In this document: positions 7,486-23,220 of the stretch, piece by piece
Numbering within the stretch: the first letter of the stretch is position 1
Layout of the letters: the number at the start of each line of letters is the position of its first letter
Origin: Lysobacterales bacterium
Lineage (GTDB): Bacteria > Pseudomonadota > Gammaproteobacteria > Xanthomonadales > SZUA-38
Direction of reading: 5' to 3'
Length of the DNA stretch: 64,000 nucleotides
NCBI GenBank assembly: GCA_028285525.1
Contig: JANQOZ010000031.1
Coordinates: forward strand, 1-64,000
The notes under the pieces: model-generated
The model's database searches: none
What the model saw: the letters and a program-made list of their open reading frames with translations, nothing else
Told to the model about the DNA's origin: nothing
Translations under genes and position numbers: made by a program

Positions 7486-10116
7486 ATGGCTGAACTGGCC
7501 AAAGAAATCCTCAAGGTCAATCTAGAAGACGAGATGCGGCAGTCCTACCTGGACTACGCAATGAGCGTCATTGTCGGCCGGGCGCTGCCCGACGCGCGAG
7601 ACGGCCTGAAGCCGGTGCATCGGCGCGTGCTCTACGCCATGTCCGAGCTGGGCAACGATTGGAACAAGGCCTACAAAAAATCGGCCCGCGTTGTTGGGGA
7701 CGTCATCGGTAAATACCATCCTCATGGCGATTCTGCCGTTTACGACACCATCGTCCGGATGGCTCAGCCTTTCGCCATGCGCTACATGCTGGTGGACGGG
7801 CAGGGCAACTTCGGATCGGTAGACGGCGACCGGGCGGCAGCCATGCGCTACACCGAAATCCGGATGTCGCGGCTGGCGCACGAGCTGCTGCGCGATCTGG
7901 ATCGTGAGACCGTCGACTTTGCGCCGAACTACGACGAAACGGAAAGTGAACCGGTGGTGCTGCCGACGCGCGTGCCCAACCTGCTGGTCAACGGTTCAGC
8001 CGGTATCGCCGTGGGCATGGCCACCAACATTCCGCCCCACAACCTGACCGAGGTGGTCAGCGCGACCCTGGCGCTGATCGAGAGTCCCGAACTCGGCGTC
8101 GACGAGCTCATGGAGCACATGCCGGGACCGGACTTTCCGACGGCGGGCATCATCAACGGCGCGGCGGGGATCCGTGAGGCCTACCGCACCGGGCGGGGGC
8201 GGATCTACGTGCGCGCCCAGACCGAAATCGAGACTGACGAGCGGAACGGTAAGCAGACGATCATCGTCACCGAATTGCCTTACCAAGTGAACAAAGCGCG
8301 CCTGATAGAAAAGATTGCGCTGCTGGTCAAAGAAAAGAAGCTCGAAGGCATCACCAATCTACGCGACGAGTCCGACAAAGACGGCATGCGTATGGTGATT
8401 GAACTGCGCCGCGGTGAAGTGGCTGACGTGGTGCTGAACAACCTGTATCAGCAAACCCAGATGCAGAGCGTGTTCGGCATCAACATGGTGGCACTGCTCG
8501 ATGGTCAGCCGCGGCTCCTGACGCTCAAGCAGGTGCTCGAGGCGTTCATCAGCCACCGGCGTGAGGTGGTCACCCGTCGCACGCTGTTCGATCTGCGCAA
8601 AGCCCGCGACCGCGCTCACGTCCTGGAAGGCCTGACGGTCGCGCTGGCCAACATCGACGAGATCATCGCGGTCATCAAGGCTTCCCCCGGACCCAAGGAA
8701 GCGCGAGAGGCGCTGCAGTCGAGGCGCTGGGAACCCGGCGTTGTCGGAAGCCTGCTGTCCCGCGCGGGCGCCGAGGCCTCCCGCCCGGAAAACCTCGATC
8801 TGTCCCTCGGTCTGACGGATGAGGGCTATCAGCTTTCTGAAGTTCAGGCGCAGTCTATTCTAGACCTCCGTCTCAATCGCCTGACCGGTCTCGAGCAGGA
8901 CAAGCTCGTGGCGGAGTACGAGGAGATCCTCGACACCATCGCCGAACTGCTGGCGATCCTGTCAGACCCCGATAAGCTGATGGCGGTTATCCGCGAGGAG
9001 CTTGAAGACCTCAAGGAAAAGTTCGGCGATGAGCGTCGCACGGTCATCAACGAACGTCACACGGGTCTGAGTCTGGAAGACCTGATCAGCGAAGAGGACG
9101 TGGTGGTGACCCTCTCGCACGCCGGCTATGCCAAGGCGCAGCCGCTGGACGCCTACCGGGCTCAGCGGCGCGGCGGCCGCGGGCGATCGGCCACCAGCAT
9201 GAAAGACGAAGATTTTGTCGACAAGCTGTTTGTCGCCAATACCCACGACACCCTGCTGTGCTTCACCTCCAACGGCAAGGTCTACTGGATCAAAGTGTTT
9301 GAGCTGCCTCAGGCCTCCCGGGCGGCACGCGGAAAGCCGATCGTGAACCTGTTGCCGCTGGCTGAGGGTGAACGGGTCAATGCGGTGCTGCCGGTGCGGG
9401 AGTTTCTGGATAGCGAGTACGTCTTTTTTGCGGCTCGGTCTGGCTACGTCAAAAAGACCCCGCTGTCGGCATTTTCGCGTCCCCGAGCCAACGGCATCAT
9501 CGCGATTGACCTGCCGCAGGACGACGAGCTGATCGATGTTGCCATCACCAACGGCGAACATCACATTCTGCTGTTTTCCAGCGCCGGCAAAGCCATTCGC
9601 TTTGACGAGTCGGACGTACGTTCGATGGGGCGCACGGCTCGAGGCGTGATTGGCCTGCGGCTTGCCGATGAGGCGACGCTCGTTTCGATGATCGTCGCTG
9701 ACGGCCGCGCGATTCTGACGGCAACCCAGAACGGATTTGGCAAACGAACGGCGCTGGAAGAGTTCCCAAGCCACCGGCGCGGGGGTCAGGGCGTGATCGC
9801 GGTTCAAACGAACGATCGCAACGGCGACTGCGTTGGTGCTGTACAGGTCTGTGACGATGACGAGGTGATGCTGATCAGCAACGCCGGGACTCTGGTCCGA
9901 ACCCGCGTCGAAGAGATTTCCGTCCAGGGTCGCAACACTCAGGGGGTGACCCTCATCCGCCTCGGCGACGATGAGGACCTGGTGGGGATTGCGCCGATCG
10001 AATCGATGGAAGACGACGACGACGATACCGATCCGGATGTCGACGCCCAGACTGGCGAGGACGGCGAGGGTGGTGAAGCGGGTCCCGCTGAGCCGGAACC
10101 CGATCCAGACGCCTGA
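7486..10116 (+). CDS. gyrA: DNA gyrase subunit A
   Basis: The 876-residue protein is the breaking-and-rejoining subunit of the A2B2 gyrase that introduces negative supercoils. It aligns without gaps to E. coli GyrA at the N terminus. The quinolone-resistance region [12 protein letters not shown] keeps Ser83 and Asp87, and [10 protein letters not shown] holds the active-site Tyr122. The C-terminal domain carries the GyrA box QRRGGRG, needed for DNA wrapping, and ends in a long acidic tail (MEDDDDDTD and onward). It is transcribed alone and ends at a strong terminator. Confidence 0.99.
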   Translation: MAELAKEILKVNLEDEMRQSYLDYAMSVIVGRALPDARDGLKPVHRRVLYAMSELGNDWNKAYKKSARVVGDVIGKYHPHGDSAVYDTIVRMAQPFAMRYMLVDGQGNFGSVDGDRAAAMRYTEIRMSRLAHELLRDLDRETVDFAPNYDETESEPVVLPTRVPNLLVNGSAGIAVGMATNIPPHNLTEVVSATLALIESPELGVDELMEHMPGPDFPTAGIINGAAGIREAYRTGRGRIYVRAQTEIETDERNGKQTIIVTELPYQVNKARLIEKIALLVKEKKLEGITNLRDESDKDGMRMVIELRRGEVADVVLNNLYQQTQMQSVFGINMVALLDGQPRLLTLKQVLEAFISHRREVVTRRTLFDLRKARDRAHVLEGLTVALANIDEIIAVIKASPGPKEAREALQSRRWEPGVVGSLLSRAGAEASRPENLDLSLGLTDEGYQLSEVQAQSILDLRLNRLTGLEQDKLVAEYEEILDTIAELLAILSDPDKLMAVIREELEDLKEKFGDERRTVINERHTGLSLEDLISEEDVVVTLSHAGYAKAQPLDAYRAQRRGGRGRSATSMKDEDFVDKLFVANTHDTLLCFTSNGKVYWIKVFELPQASRAARGKPIVNLLPLAEGERVNAVLPVREFLDSEYVFFAARSGYVKKTPLSAFSRPRANGIIAIDLPQDDELIDVAITNGEHHILLFSSAGKAIRFDESDVRSMGRTARGVIGLRLADEATLVSMIVADGRAILTATQNGFGKRTALEEFPSHRRGGQGVIAVQTNDRNGDCVGAVQVCDDDEVMLISNAGTLVRTRVEEISVQGRNTQGVTLIRLGDDEDLVGIAPIESMEDDDDDTDPDVDAQTGEDGEGGEAGPAEPEPDPDA

Positions 10117-10132
10117 TCGCGATCTCGCGGCC

Positions 10133-10166
10133 AAAAAAAAGCCCCCGCGTCTCGGGGGCTTTTTTG
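10133..10166. terminator. Bidirectional intrinsic terminator between gyrA and the peroxiredoxin gene
   Basis: The stem GCCCCCG / CGGGGGC has a 5-base loop and is flanked by eight A on the left and six T on the right. It can therefore stop transcription from gyrA on the plus strand and from the convergent peroxiredoxin gene on the minus strand. Confidence 0.93.
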
Positions 10167-10212
10167 TTGTCTTAAGTCGACCCGGCTGAACGGCCAGATC
10201 GGTTGGGATGCC

Positions 10213-10692
10213 TCAGAGGGCGGCGAGGATCGCCTCGGCGCTGCTGACGCGGAACTCGCCGGCGTCCTCGATGTGCAGAGCCGTCACAACGCCGTTGTCG
10301 GCAATCAGCGCGAACCGCTGCGACCGCAAACCCATACCGAAACCGCTGGCGTCGAGCTCGAGGCCAAGCGCTTTGGTGTAGTCGCCGTTGCCGTCGGCCA
10401 GCATCAGAACTTTGTCGTCCGCGTTTTGGTCTTTCGCCCAGGCGTTCATCACAAAAACGTCGTTAACCGACAGGCAGGCGATCGTATTCACGCCTTTGGC
10501 GCGCAGATCGTCATAGCTATGCAGATAGCCGGGCAGATGCTGGGCGGAGCAGGTCGGGGTGAATGCGCCAGGTACGGCGAACAGCACCACCTTCTTTCCT
10601 TCAAACACTTCTTTGGTCGAGACGTTTTTCACGCCGTCGTCCATCACAGCAAAAGACCCTTCGGGAAGGGTATCTCCGACATTAATCGTCAT
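10213..10692 (-). CDS. Peroxiredoxin of the Prx5 type
   Basis: The 159-residue protein reduces hydrogen peroxide and organic hydroperoxides. The peroxidatic Cys48 lies in PGAFTPTCSAQHLPGY, the diagnostic Prx5 motif, and Cys73 (TIACLSVND) is a second conserved cysteine. There is no fused glutaredoxin domain. The following 38 bases upstream contain the end of the response-regulator gene, so both may be cotranscribed. Confidence 0.93.
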   Translation of the reverse strand: MTINVGDTLPEGSFAVMDDGVKNVSTKEVFEGKKVVLFAVPGAFTPTCSAQHLPGYLHSYDDLRAKGVNTIACLSVNDVFVMNAWAKDQNADDKVLMLADGNGDYTKALGLELDASGFGMGLRSQRFALIADNGVVTALHIEDAGEFRVSSAEAILAAL

Positions 10693-10730
10693 GGGGAACT
10701 CCTGGTTTGTTTTTCTGGCTCTATGGCCGG

Positions 10731-11096
10731 TCAGGCATTGATGAATTCGCGAATGGTGCCGGCGAGGGTGCCTTCATCCACGGGTTTGGTCAAGTAGCCC
10801 TTAGCGCCCTGCCGCAGCCCCCAGACCCGGTCGGTTTCCTGGTTTTTGGTGGTGACCAGAATGACGGGTATATGTGCCGTGGCCGCGTCTCTGCTGAGCG
10901 AGCGGGTAGCCTGAAAACCATTGAGATTAGGCATCACAACGTCCATCAGCACCAGATCAGGCAGTTGCTCCTTGGCAGTCTGGACCCCCTCCGCCCCGTC
11001 TTCCGCGGTCAGCGTGTCGTGGCCCAGTTTTTCCACGATCTTTTGCAGGCTGTATAGCTGTGATGGCGAATCGTCAACTATGAGGATTTTTGCCAT
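10731..11096 (-). CDS. pilH: Single-domain response regulator, PilH-like
   Basis: The start is taken at the ATG at 11096 (MAKILIVDDSP) because the longer frame would extend into the end of the acuI gene. The 121-residue receiver has the acidic pair Asp8-Asp9, the phosphoacceptor Asp52 in LVLMDVVMPN, and TKPV with the conserved Lys. The stretch NGFQATRSLSRDA and VTTKNQETDRVWG closely follows PilH of twitching-motility chemosensory systems. No other pil genes are in the window, so it is an orphan here, and its partner kinase must be elsewhere. Confidence 0.85.
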   Translation of the reverse strand: MAKILIVDDSPSQLYSLQKIVEKLGHDTLTAEDGAEGVQTAKEQLPDLVLMDVVMPNLNGFQATRSLSRDAATAHIPVILVTTKNQETDRVWGLRQGAKGYLTKPVDEGTLAGTIREFINA

Positions 11097-11175
11097 GTTG
11101 TGGTAAAGCGGTCCCTTCCTTCTGCCTCGTACTATACCCCAATTTGTGGCACCGTGACGCCAGCGCGCCTGCCGT

Positions 11176-12171
11176 TCAGCCCGCGGTATTGACCACTGTT
11201 CGGCCGAGCGATTCACCGCCGAGGATCAGCTCAAAGACCTCCGGAAGCTGCTGCAATGTCACTTCGCGGGTGATGATCCGGTCCAGCAGCGCGGGTTTCA
11301 GGTCCGAGGACAGCCGCTCCCAAACCTGTCGGCGAAGGGGCATCGGACATCCGGCCGAGTTGATCCCGAGCAGGCTGACGCCTCGGATGATAAAGGGCAT
11401 GACGGTCGTATGAAGCTCGTGTCCGCCGGCGAGCCCGCAGGAGGCGATGCTGCCCCAGGGGGCTATGACGCGGGTCAGTCCAGCGAGCATTTCTCCACCC
11501 ACGGTATCCAAAGCGCCGCCCCAGCGGTGCGTTTCGAGCGGGCGCTGCCCCCAGTGCAGGTCACGGCGCGACAAACACTGCTTCGCACCCAGCTCGATCA
11601 GCAGGTCAAAACGGGCGGACTTGCCGCTGATGGCGTGGACGTCAAAACCCGCCTGACTGAACACCTGCAGCGCCAGCGTGCCGACACCGCCGCTGGCCCC
11701 GGTCACGACGATCGGTCCCAGCTCCGGAACCTGGCCCACCGCCTCCATCCGCAGCAGGCTGAGGCCCGCGGTGAAGCCGGCCGTCCCCAGGCCCATCGCC
11801 TCGCGCGCACTCAGGCCATCAGGGAGCGGAACAACCTTGTCACCGGCCACCGTGGCGACCTGCGTGTAGCCACCGTCCGCGGTTTCTGACAGGCCGCAGC
11901 CCGTGACCAGCACCGGGTCACCCTCTTTGAAGTCCGAGCTCCGGGACGCTGACACGGCGCCCGCCAGGTCGATCCCCCCGACCAGCGGGAAACGTCGCAA
12001 AATGGCGCCTTTGCCGGTGCCGGCCAGGGCGTCTTTGTAGTTGACGCTGGAATATTCCACATCGATGCGGACCTCGCCGTCTGCCAGCTCGGGCACCGGG
12101 AGCTCTTTGAGTTCCGCCCGGTGGGTCTTACCCTCGCGATCGATCTGGAATGCCAGCGTTGTCTGCGTCAT
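11176..12171 (-). CDS. acuI: Acrylyl-CoA reductase-like quinone oxidoreductase (YhdH/AcuI family)
   Basis: The 331-residue MDR-superfamily enzyme lacks the catalytic zinc ligands of alcohol dehydrogenases and has the NADPH-binding VVTGASGGVGTLALQVFSQ. SSVNYKDALAGTGKGAILRRFPLVGGIDLAG is the family-specific N-terminal region. AcuI proteins reduce acrylyl-CoA to propionyl-CoA with NADPH and detoxify acrylate. The gene follows lpdA by 18 bases on the same strand and may be read from the suc operon. Confidence 0.88.
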   Translation of the reverse strand: MTQTTLAFQIDREGKTHRAELKELPVPELADGEVRIDVEYSSVNYKDALAGTGKGAILRRFPLVGGIDLAGAVSASRSSDFKEGDPVLVTGCGLSETADGGYTQVATVAGDKVVPLPDGLSAREAMGLGTAGFTAGLSLLRMEAVGQVPELGPIVVTGASGGVGTLALQVFSQAGFDVHAISGKSARFDLLIELGAKQCLSRRDLHWGQRPLETHRWGGALDTVGGEMLAGLTRVIAPWGSIASCGLAGGHELHTTVMPFIIRGVSLLGINSAGCPMPLRRQVWERLSSDLKPALLDRIITREVTLQQLPEVFELILGGESLGRTVVNTAG

Positions 12172-12189
12172 AGCGGAAGCCCTGTGGGA

Positions 12190-13614
12190 TCAGTTGGCCC
12201 GATGGATCGCTCGGCCGTCGAGGTGGAGCGCCGCCTCATGCACGGCTTCGGACATGGTCGGGTGTGCGTGCACGATGCGTGCGAGGTCCTCTGAGCTGCC
12301 GTGAAACTCCATCGTCACGACCGCTTCGGCAATCAGTTCGGACGCCTGTGCACCCACGATGTGTACGCCCAGCAGTTCATCGGTTTCCGCGTGAGCGATC
12401 ATCTTCACCAGCCCGGCGGTTTCTCCCATCGCCAGCGCCCGACCGGTTGCGGCAAACGGAAAGCTGCCGGTCCGGATCGGAATGTTGCGCTCTTTGGCTT
12501 CCTGTTCGTTGATGCCCACCCAGGCGATCTCCGGCTCGGTGTAGATCACCCAGGGGACCACATCAAGATTGACGTGGGAGGCCTGCCCGGCGATCCGCTC
12601 GGCCACGGCAATACCTTCCTCAGTACCTTTGTGGGCCAGCATCGGTCCGCGGACCGCATCACCGATGGCATACACGCCGCTGGCGGCGGTCTGGCAGTGC
12701 TCGTCGACCTCAATGCGGCCGCGATCGTCCAGCGTCACGCCGGCGGCGTCATCGACGCAGCCTTCCGTTCTGGCCCGCCGTCCGACGGCCACCAGCAGCC
12801 GGTCGAAGGGCACCACGTGCTCGGTGTCGTCGACCTCGTAGGTGACCTGCACCTCCTCACCTTTGACCTCAGCGGATTTCACGCGCGCGTTCAGCCGAAT
12901 ATCCAGTCCCTGCTTCTTGAACTCACGCTGAGCGGCGCGGGCGATGTCGCGGTCACAGGCGCCGAGAAAGTCTGGCAGGGCTTCCAGCAGCACCACCTCT
13001 GAACCGAGGCGCCGCCAGACGCTGCCAAGCTCCAGTCCGATCACTCCGGCGCCGATCACGCCCAGCGATTCCGGAACCTTGTCCAGATCCAGCGCGCCGG
13101 CGTTGTCCACGATGTACTGGCCGTCGAAAGCCACGTTGGGGATTTCGATTGGCACCGAGCCCACCGCAAGGATGATGCTGTCGCCGCTGATCGTCCGGGT
13201 CTCTGAGCCATCCAGCGGAGTGAGCTCCACCTGCTTATCGGCCAGCAGCTTGCCGTGCGCCGCGAAGGTGTCCACACCGGCGCCCTTGAGGAGCTGTTTG
13301 ATGCCGCCGGTGAGCTGTCCAACGATCTTGTCCTTGCGCCCGATCATCGTGCCCACGTTGATCTCAACAGGGCCCGTGCTGATCCCGTGGGCCGCGTAGG
13401 TGTGGCTGGCATGCTCGAAATGTTTACTGGAATCGAGCAGGGCTTTGGAGGGAATACATCCCACGTTCAGACAGGTGCCGCCAAGCGAAGGCTTGCCGTC
13501 CTTGTTTTTGAAGTCGTCGCAGATCGCGGTTTTCATACCGAGCTGCGCGCAGCGGATTGCTGCGGGGTAGCCGGCCGGGCCGGCCCCGATCACAATTACG
13601 TCGTAGTCTGCCAA
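12190..13614 (-). CDS. lpdA: Dihydrolipoyl dehydrogenase (E3)
   Basis: The 474-residue flavoprotein reoxidises the lipoyl groups of 2-oxoacid dehydrogenase complexes. It has the FAD-binding VIVIGAGPAGYPAAI and the redox disulfide Cys48/Cys53 in GGTCLNVGCIPSK. It also has an NAD-binding VIGAGVIGLELGS and the C-terminal HAHPTMSEAVHEAAL with the catalytic His-Glu pair. It is third in the sucA-sucB-lpdA order, 35 bases after sucB, so it probably serves the 2-oxoglutarate complex. Confidence 0.96.
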   Translation of the reverse strand: MADYDVIVIGAGPAGYPAAIRCAQLGMKTAICDDFKNKDGKPSLGGTCLNVGCIPSKALLDSSKHFEHASHTYAAHGISTGPVEINVGTMIGRKDKIVGQLTGGIKQLLKGAGVDTFAAHGKLLADKQVELTPLDGSETRTISGDSIILAVGSVPIEIPNVAFDGQYIVDNAGALDLDKVPESLGVIGAGVIGLELGSVWRRLGSEVVLLEALPDFLGACDRDIARAAQREFKKQGLDIRLNARVKSAEVKGEEVQVTYEVDDTEHVVPFDRLLVAVGRRARTEGCVDDAAGVTLDDRGRIEVDEHCQTAASGVYAIGDAVRGPMLAHKGTEEGIAVAERIAGQASHVNLDVVPWVIYTEPEIAWVGINEQEAKERNIPIRTGSFPFAATGRALAMGETAGLVKMIAHAETDELLGVHIVGAQASELIAEAVVTMEFHGSSEDLARIVHAHPTMSEAVHEAALHLDGRAIHRAN

Positions 13615-13649
13615 GGGTCTTCTCCGAGTAGCAGTCAGATGGTGTTGGT

Positions 13650-14864
13650 TTAAATGTCGAGCAGCAGTCTCGCCGGATCTTCCAGGGCGTCCTTGATGGC
13701 CACCAGGAAGAGCACCGCGTCCTTGCCGTCGATGATTCGGTGGTCGTAGGTCAGGGCGATGTACATCATGGGCCGCGCGACCACCTCGCCGTCGACAACC
13801 ACCGCCCGCTCCTTAATGGCGTGCATCCCGAGAATGGCGCTCTGCGGCATATTCAGAATCGGCGTCGACAGCAGCGAGCCGAAGGTCCCGCCGTTGCTGA
13901 CCGTAAAGGTGCCGCCGGTCAGGTCTTCGAGCTTCAGCGTGCGCTCCTTGGCCTGCACGGCATAGGTGCGAATACCCTGCTCGATTTCGGCAAAACTCAT
14001 GTGGCCGGCGTCCCGCAAAATCGGCACGACCAGCCCGCGATCGCTTGCTACCGCGATACCGATGTCCTGGTAGCCGTGGTAGACAACGTCGTCACCGTCG
14101 ATGCTGGCGTTGACGATCGGAAACCGCTTGAGCGCTTCGGCTGAGGCTTTGACGAAAAACGACATAAAGCCCAGCTTCACGCCGTGGCGCTCGGCGAAAC
14201 GATCTTTGTGCTGATTGCGCAGCGCGATGACGGCGGACAGATCCACCTCGTTAAAGGAGGTGAGCATGGCGGCGGTGTTGTTGGCGTCGACCATACGCTG
14301 GGCAATACGCTGGCGCAGTCGCGTCATGGCGACCCGCTCCTCGGGCCTGGGGCCGCTGACCGCGCCTGCAGCCGGGCCGCTGTCCATATGTCGCAGCACG
14401 TCACCTTTGGTGATACGCCCACCACGACCGGTACCGCTGATTGAACCGGCGTCGAGCTGGTTCTCCGTCACCATCTTGCGCACCGAGGGGCTTAAGTTCT
14501 CGGTGTCAGCGCTTTCGGCAACCGGCTCGGCCGGTGCCGGCGTCGGTTCTGGCTCCGTAGCGGGTGCAGCCTCGGCCGCGGCGGCTGGTGCCGCTTCCGC
14601 AGCCGGCGCGGCTTCCGCCGGCGCCTCACCTTCCTCGACGGTGCCCAGGACCTGGCCGGTGGTCACCAGGGCGCCGGTGTCCTCGCTGATGCCGGCGACC
14701 GTGCCGTCACAGGGTGAGGGGACCTCCAGCACTACCTTGTCGGTTTCCAGGTCCACGAGATTTTCGTCGCGGCGGACAAATTCGCCGGGCTTCTTATGCC
14801 AGGTGGCCACAGTGGCATCCGATACGGACTCCGGCAGCACCGGTACTTTGATTTCTTGCGTCAT
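13650..14864 (-). CDS. sucB: Dihydrolipoyllysine succinyltransferase (E2 of 2-oxoglutarate dehydrogenase)
   Basis: The 404-residue protein has one lipoyl domain with the attachment lysine Lys43 in [11 protein letters not shown]. An Ala/Pro/Glu-rich linker (about 80-120) and a peripheral-subunit-binding domain ([13 protein letters not shown]) follow. The catalytic core ends in [14 protein letters not shown] with the active-site His and Asp. The single lipoyl domain and the position directly after sucA separate it from the pyruvate E2. Confidence 0.96.
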   Translation of the reverse strand: MTQEIKVPVLPESVSDATVATWHKKPGEFVRRDENLVDLETDKVVLEVPSPCDGTVAGISEDTGALVTTGQVLGTVEEGEAPAEAAPAAEAAPAAAAEAAPATEPEPTPAPAEPVAESADTENLSPSVRKMVTENQLDAGSISGTGRGGRITKGDVLRHMDSGPAAGAVSGPRPEERVAMTRLRQRIAQRMVDANNTAAMLTSFNEVDLSAVIALRNQHKDRFAERHGVKLGFMSFFVKASAEALKRFPIVNASIDGDDVVYHGYQDIGIAVASDRGLVVPILRDAGHMSFAEIEQGIRTYAVQAKERTLKLEDLTGGTFTVSNGGTFGSLLSTPILNMPQSAILGMHAIKERAVVVDGEVVARPMMYIALTYDHRIIDGKDAVLFLVAIKDALEDPARLLLDI

Positions 14865-14900
14865 TGAGAGAGCCTCAGATGGTTATTTGGGCGGTGACGG

Positions 14901-17753
<2,853 letters not shown>

Positions 17754-17828
17754 GTGGTTTTGATCCTTTCCTTAAGCGGCGAAAGTATAGCGCAGCTGGC
17801 CTGCTCCGTCTGCGAAATCGGCGGCAGC

Positions 17829-18790
17829 TCAAAGCGCCAGCCGGCGGAAGTTCGGGTCGGGGCTGGCGGCCTCCCACATCGGGTCGAAAAGCTCCAGCTG
17901 GCGTCGCGCTTCCCGCCGGTGCCACAGCATGCCGTAGCCTTCGAACTGGTCCCCAAAGGGGCGCAGCAGCAGGTGATGTTCATCACCGACGGAGAAGGCG
18001 CTGGGGTAATCCTGATGGTCCTTGGCCGGGCGGCGGATCTGAATCACGCTGGGCAGGCGCTGAGCGAGGGCGATCAGCGGATGGCAGGCCTGGACCGCCG
18101 CGCCCGAGTCGAGGACCAGAATACGGATCTGCGGGCGCAGGTCACAGACCGCGAGGCTCCGGAGCTGATCCATCAGCAGCGGCTGATCGAGGACGCGCAG
18201 GTCCAGATCCCGGGAGAAGATGGTCAGTCGGCGACGGGTGGCTTTGAGCTGTTCATGCCAGTGCTGAAGCAGGTGCGCTCGGTCGTCAAATTCCTTGCGT
18301 TCCGGATTCCGGTCCGGGGATTCGGGGCGTTCGTGCAGGCTGGGCGAGGCCGGAGCGGGGGGCTCCAGCTCGCGACGCATCCACACGTGATCGATGCCAA
18401 CATCCTGAAAGATCTCGCCGTAAGGTTCGAAGCCGTGGCGCTGGTAGAAGCCGGTGGCGTAGGTTTGCGCCGCGAGCCTCAGCTCGCGCAAGCCCTGAAG
18501 GGTGCCGGCTTCGACCGCGGCGCGCAGCAGGGCGTCACCCACTTTTTGCCCGCGCCAGTCCTTGAGCACCGCGACACGGCCGATTCGCCCGTCGCGCGTC
18601 AGGCGCGCTGTGCCGATGGCGTTGCCCGACCGGTCGAGCGCGAGAAAGTGCTGGGAGGTGGGATCATCGTCATCCCACTCCTCGTCCTCCGGCACCTGCT
18701 GCTCAACGATAAACACCTCGGTGCGAACGGCCCGGATCGCCTCGTCGTCGAAGCGCCAGGTGGCCGGCTCAACAAAGTAGTCGTCGGTGA

Positions 18791-18794
<4 letters not shown>
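17829..18794 (-). CDS. GNAT family N-acetyltransferase with a C-terminal domain of unknown function
   Basis: The 321-residue protein has two parts. Residues 1-155 are an ElaA-like GNAT fold, with IGRVAVLKDWRGQKVGDALLRAAVE forming the acetyl-CoA loop and ATGFYQRHGFEPYGEIFQDVGIDHV the C-terminal strand pair. Residues 180-321 form a separate region (RLTIFSRDLDLRVLDQPLL...HLLLRPFGDQFEGYGMLW) that resembles a domain often found beside or fused to GNAT in gammaproteobacteria. The substrate is unknown. The ATG overlaps the roxA stop by four bases, so it is coupled to roxA and purB. Confidence 0.85.
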
Positions 18795-21317
<2,523 letters not shown>

Positions 21318-21388
21318 CTATGATACCGCTGAAGCGCGGCGACTGCCCGCCTGCCGGGGCCCGGCGGACGGGTCTTTGGATGGTTTGA

Positions 21389-22366
21389 TCAGGCGTCGTC
21401 GCGGTAGCGTCGGATGTAGATTGCAGCGGCGATACAGACAACGCCGAAGGCGACGCCCCACCACATGTCGGTCTGACCAAAACGCTCGAAGACCGAGCTC
21501 CAGGAAGCTGGGGATTCGGTGACGCCATCACTGTCGAAACTGAGGGTGCCGACCTGGATCGAATCGTTCTGGATCGACAGCTCGATCGGTACAACCCCAC
21601 CCAGCAGGCGGTTGCCCAGCACCTGCCAGTAGCTGAAGTCGAAGCTCAAGTACTGGGTCGCCGTTATCCACTGGTAGACAATGCCCAGCAGCACCGGCGG
21701 CGCCACGGCCCAGAGGAATGGCTTGGAGCGGGCAAAAGCCGATGCCAGAATCGCCCAGCCCCATACCGGCAGCATCCAGAACGCCTGCACAAAGTACGCC
21801 GCCAGCATAAAGGTCCAGACGTTGAGCGGATCGGCCGGACCCCACAGGTACTCGTAGACCGGTATGTCGCTGAACAGGAACAGCACGCTGGCAATAATCA
21901 GCATGGCCACGTGCATCAGCGCGATGGCTACCACCCAAAGAAACGGGGCGAGCAGGCTGCCGGCCACCAGCTTCGAGAGCGTCGTCTTGGTGTCCGAAAT
22001 GGGGAGTGACTTCCAAAACAGGAAGCTGCGATCCCGGCGATCGTCGTACAGCGATCCCAGGAAATAAAAGAACACGACAAACAGCAAAATCAGGTGGTAA
22101 ATCGCCGACGATCCCAGGAGGTTGAGATCCCACACGACGTCCAGCTGATCCTGCGGTACTTCCTTGATGGCGGAAACCGCCCGGGTCAGCAGGAATTTTT
22201 CGCCGTCGATTTCATTGATCACCGTGCTGAGCGCCGTCAGAACCGCCAGCGTGACGAAGACAAAAAACCCCCCGATGCCCAGCGGCAGCGTCCAGAACGA
22301 CCCGCGGTTTTCCCAGAACTCTCGTTTCAGCAGCATCCCAAAGCTGCTCAAGGCAGTGCTCTTCAT
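21389..22366 (-). CDS. ABC-2 type transporter permease
   Basis: The 325-residue membrane protein has six or so hydrophobic segments, beginning at WTLPLGIGGFFVFVTLAVLTAL and ending at WWGVAFGVVCIAAAIYI. The stretch GSLYDDRRDRSFLFWKSLPISDTKTTLSKL is typical of ABC-2 permeases of the YtrC/YtrF-like and Na/antibiotic export groups. Its start overlaps the ATPase stop by four bases. With the ATPase and a YtrA-type GntR regulator it forms a stress-responsive transporter; the substrate is unknown. Confidence 0.88.
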   Translation of the reverse strand: MKSTALSSFGMLLKREFWENRGSFWTLPLGIGGFFVFVTLAVLTALSTVINEIDGEKFLLTRAVSAIKEVPQDQLDVVWDLNLLGSSAIYHLILLFVVFFYFLGSLYDDRRDRSFLFWKSLPISDTKTTLSKLVAGSLLAPFLWVVAIALMHVAMLIIASVLFLFSDIPVYEYLWGPADPLNVWTFMLAAYFVQAFWMLPVWGWAILASAFARSKPFLWAVAPPVLLGIVYQWITATQYLSFDFSYWQVLGNRLLGGVVPIELSIQNDSIQVGTLSFDSDGVTESPASWSSVFERFGQTDMWWGVAFGVVCIAAAIYIRRYRDDA

Positions 22367-23220
22367 GCGGCTTCGTCCTTCATGGTAGCGACAAACAGGT
22401 CCGCGATGCTCGGATTGTGCAGTTCACCCAGCTCGGCCAGGGCCAGCTGGTCTGCGTTGTCATAAAGGAAGACAAATTTGCCAAACACGGAGCGCTCGTG
22501 GATCGGATTCAGCGCCCGTGCTTCGTCTGCGGACTCTGGCGCCACCATCACCTCGACAAAGCGCTCAGCGATGTCCTCCATGCTGGCGTCGATGATGATC
22601 TTGCCGTCTTTGATGAACATCAGATCGGTGAGGATGTGCTCAACTTCCTCCACCTGGTGGGTCGTGATGATGATCGTGCGTTCTTCGTCGAAGTAGTCGT
22701 TCAGCAGGTTGGAGTAGAACTCTTTCCGATAGATGATATCGAGGCCGAGGGTGGGTTCATCCAGCACCAGCAGCTTGGCATCGATGGACATCACCAGCGC
22801 CAGATGCAGCTGGGCGATCATGCCTTTTGAGAGCTCTTTGACCTTGGACTCAGGCTTGATCTTGGTTTTTGACAGAAAGCCCAGCGCCCGCTCCCGCGAA
22901 AAGCGAGGATGGACACCTTCCACAAAGTCCACCGCCTGATGCACCTTCAGCCAGCGCGGCAGGACCGCAACGTCGGCGATAAAACACACCTGGTCCATCA
23001 GCTCGTGGCGCTGCTTCATTGGATCCATGCCTAGGATCGACAGCTCGCCGTCGAAGCTGGTCAGGCCGAGCATGGCCTTGAGGGCGGTGGTCTTGCCAGC
23101 GCCGTTGGGACCGATCAGGCCAACGATGCGGCCCGGTTCGATCTGAAAACTCACGTTGTCCAGCGCTACCGACGACTTGTATTTCTTTCGCAGCCCGTTC
23201 GCGTTAACGATCGCTGACAT
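22363..23220 (-). CDS. ABC transporter ATP-binding protein (YtrB-like)
   Basis: The 285-residue ATPase has Walker A GPNGAGKTT (37-45), Walker B LLVLDEPTLGLD and the switch His in IIITTHQVEE. The signature region is LSKGMIAQLHLAL, so the usual LSGGQ is altered to LSKGM, as in several YtrB/BcrA-like ATPases. The C-terminal 70 residues are an accessory domain. It follows the GntR gene with a 17-base overlap and drives the adjoining permease. Confidence 0.92.
   Translation of the reverse strand: MSAIVNANGLRKKYKSSVALDNVSFQIEPGRIVGLIGPNGAGKTTALKAMLGLTSFDGELSILGMDPMKQRHELMDQVCFIADVAVLPRWLKVHQAVDFVEGVHPRFSRERALGFLSKTKIKPESKVKELSKGMIAQLHLALVMSIDAKLLVLDEPTLGLDIIYRKEFYSNLLNDYFDEERTIIITTHQVEEVEHILTDLMFIKDGKIIIDASMEDIAERFVEVMVAPESADEARALNPIHERSVFGKFVFLYDNADQLALAELGELHNPSIADLFVATMKDEAA

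Noticed and set aside
7095-7493. 132-codon open frame upstream of gyrA
   Set aside because: No family resemblance, no ribosome site, and it runs into the gyrA start in a different frame; best explained as chance in GC-rich DNA.
8962-10134. 390-codon frame on the minus strand inside gyrA
   Set aside because: It mirrors gyrA codons, has composition typical of antisense frames (His/Arg/Gln-rich) and would have no room for its own control region.
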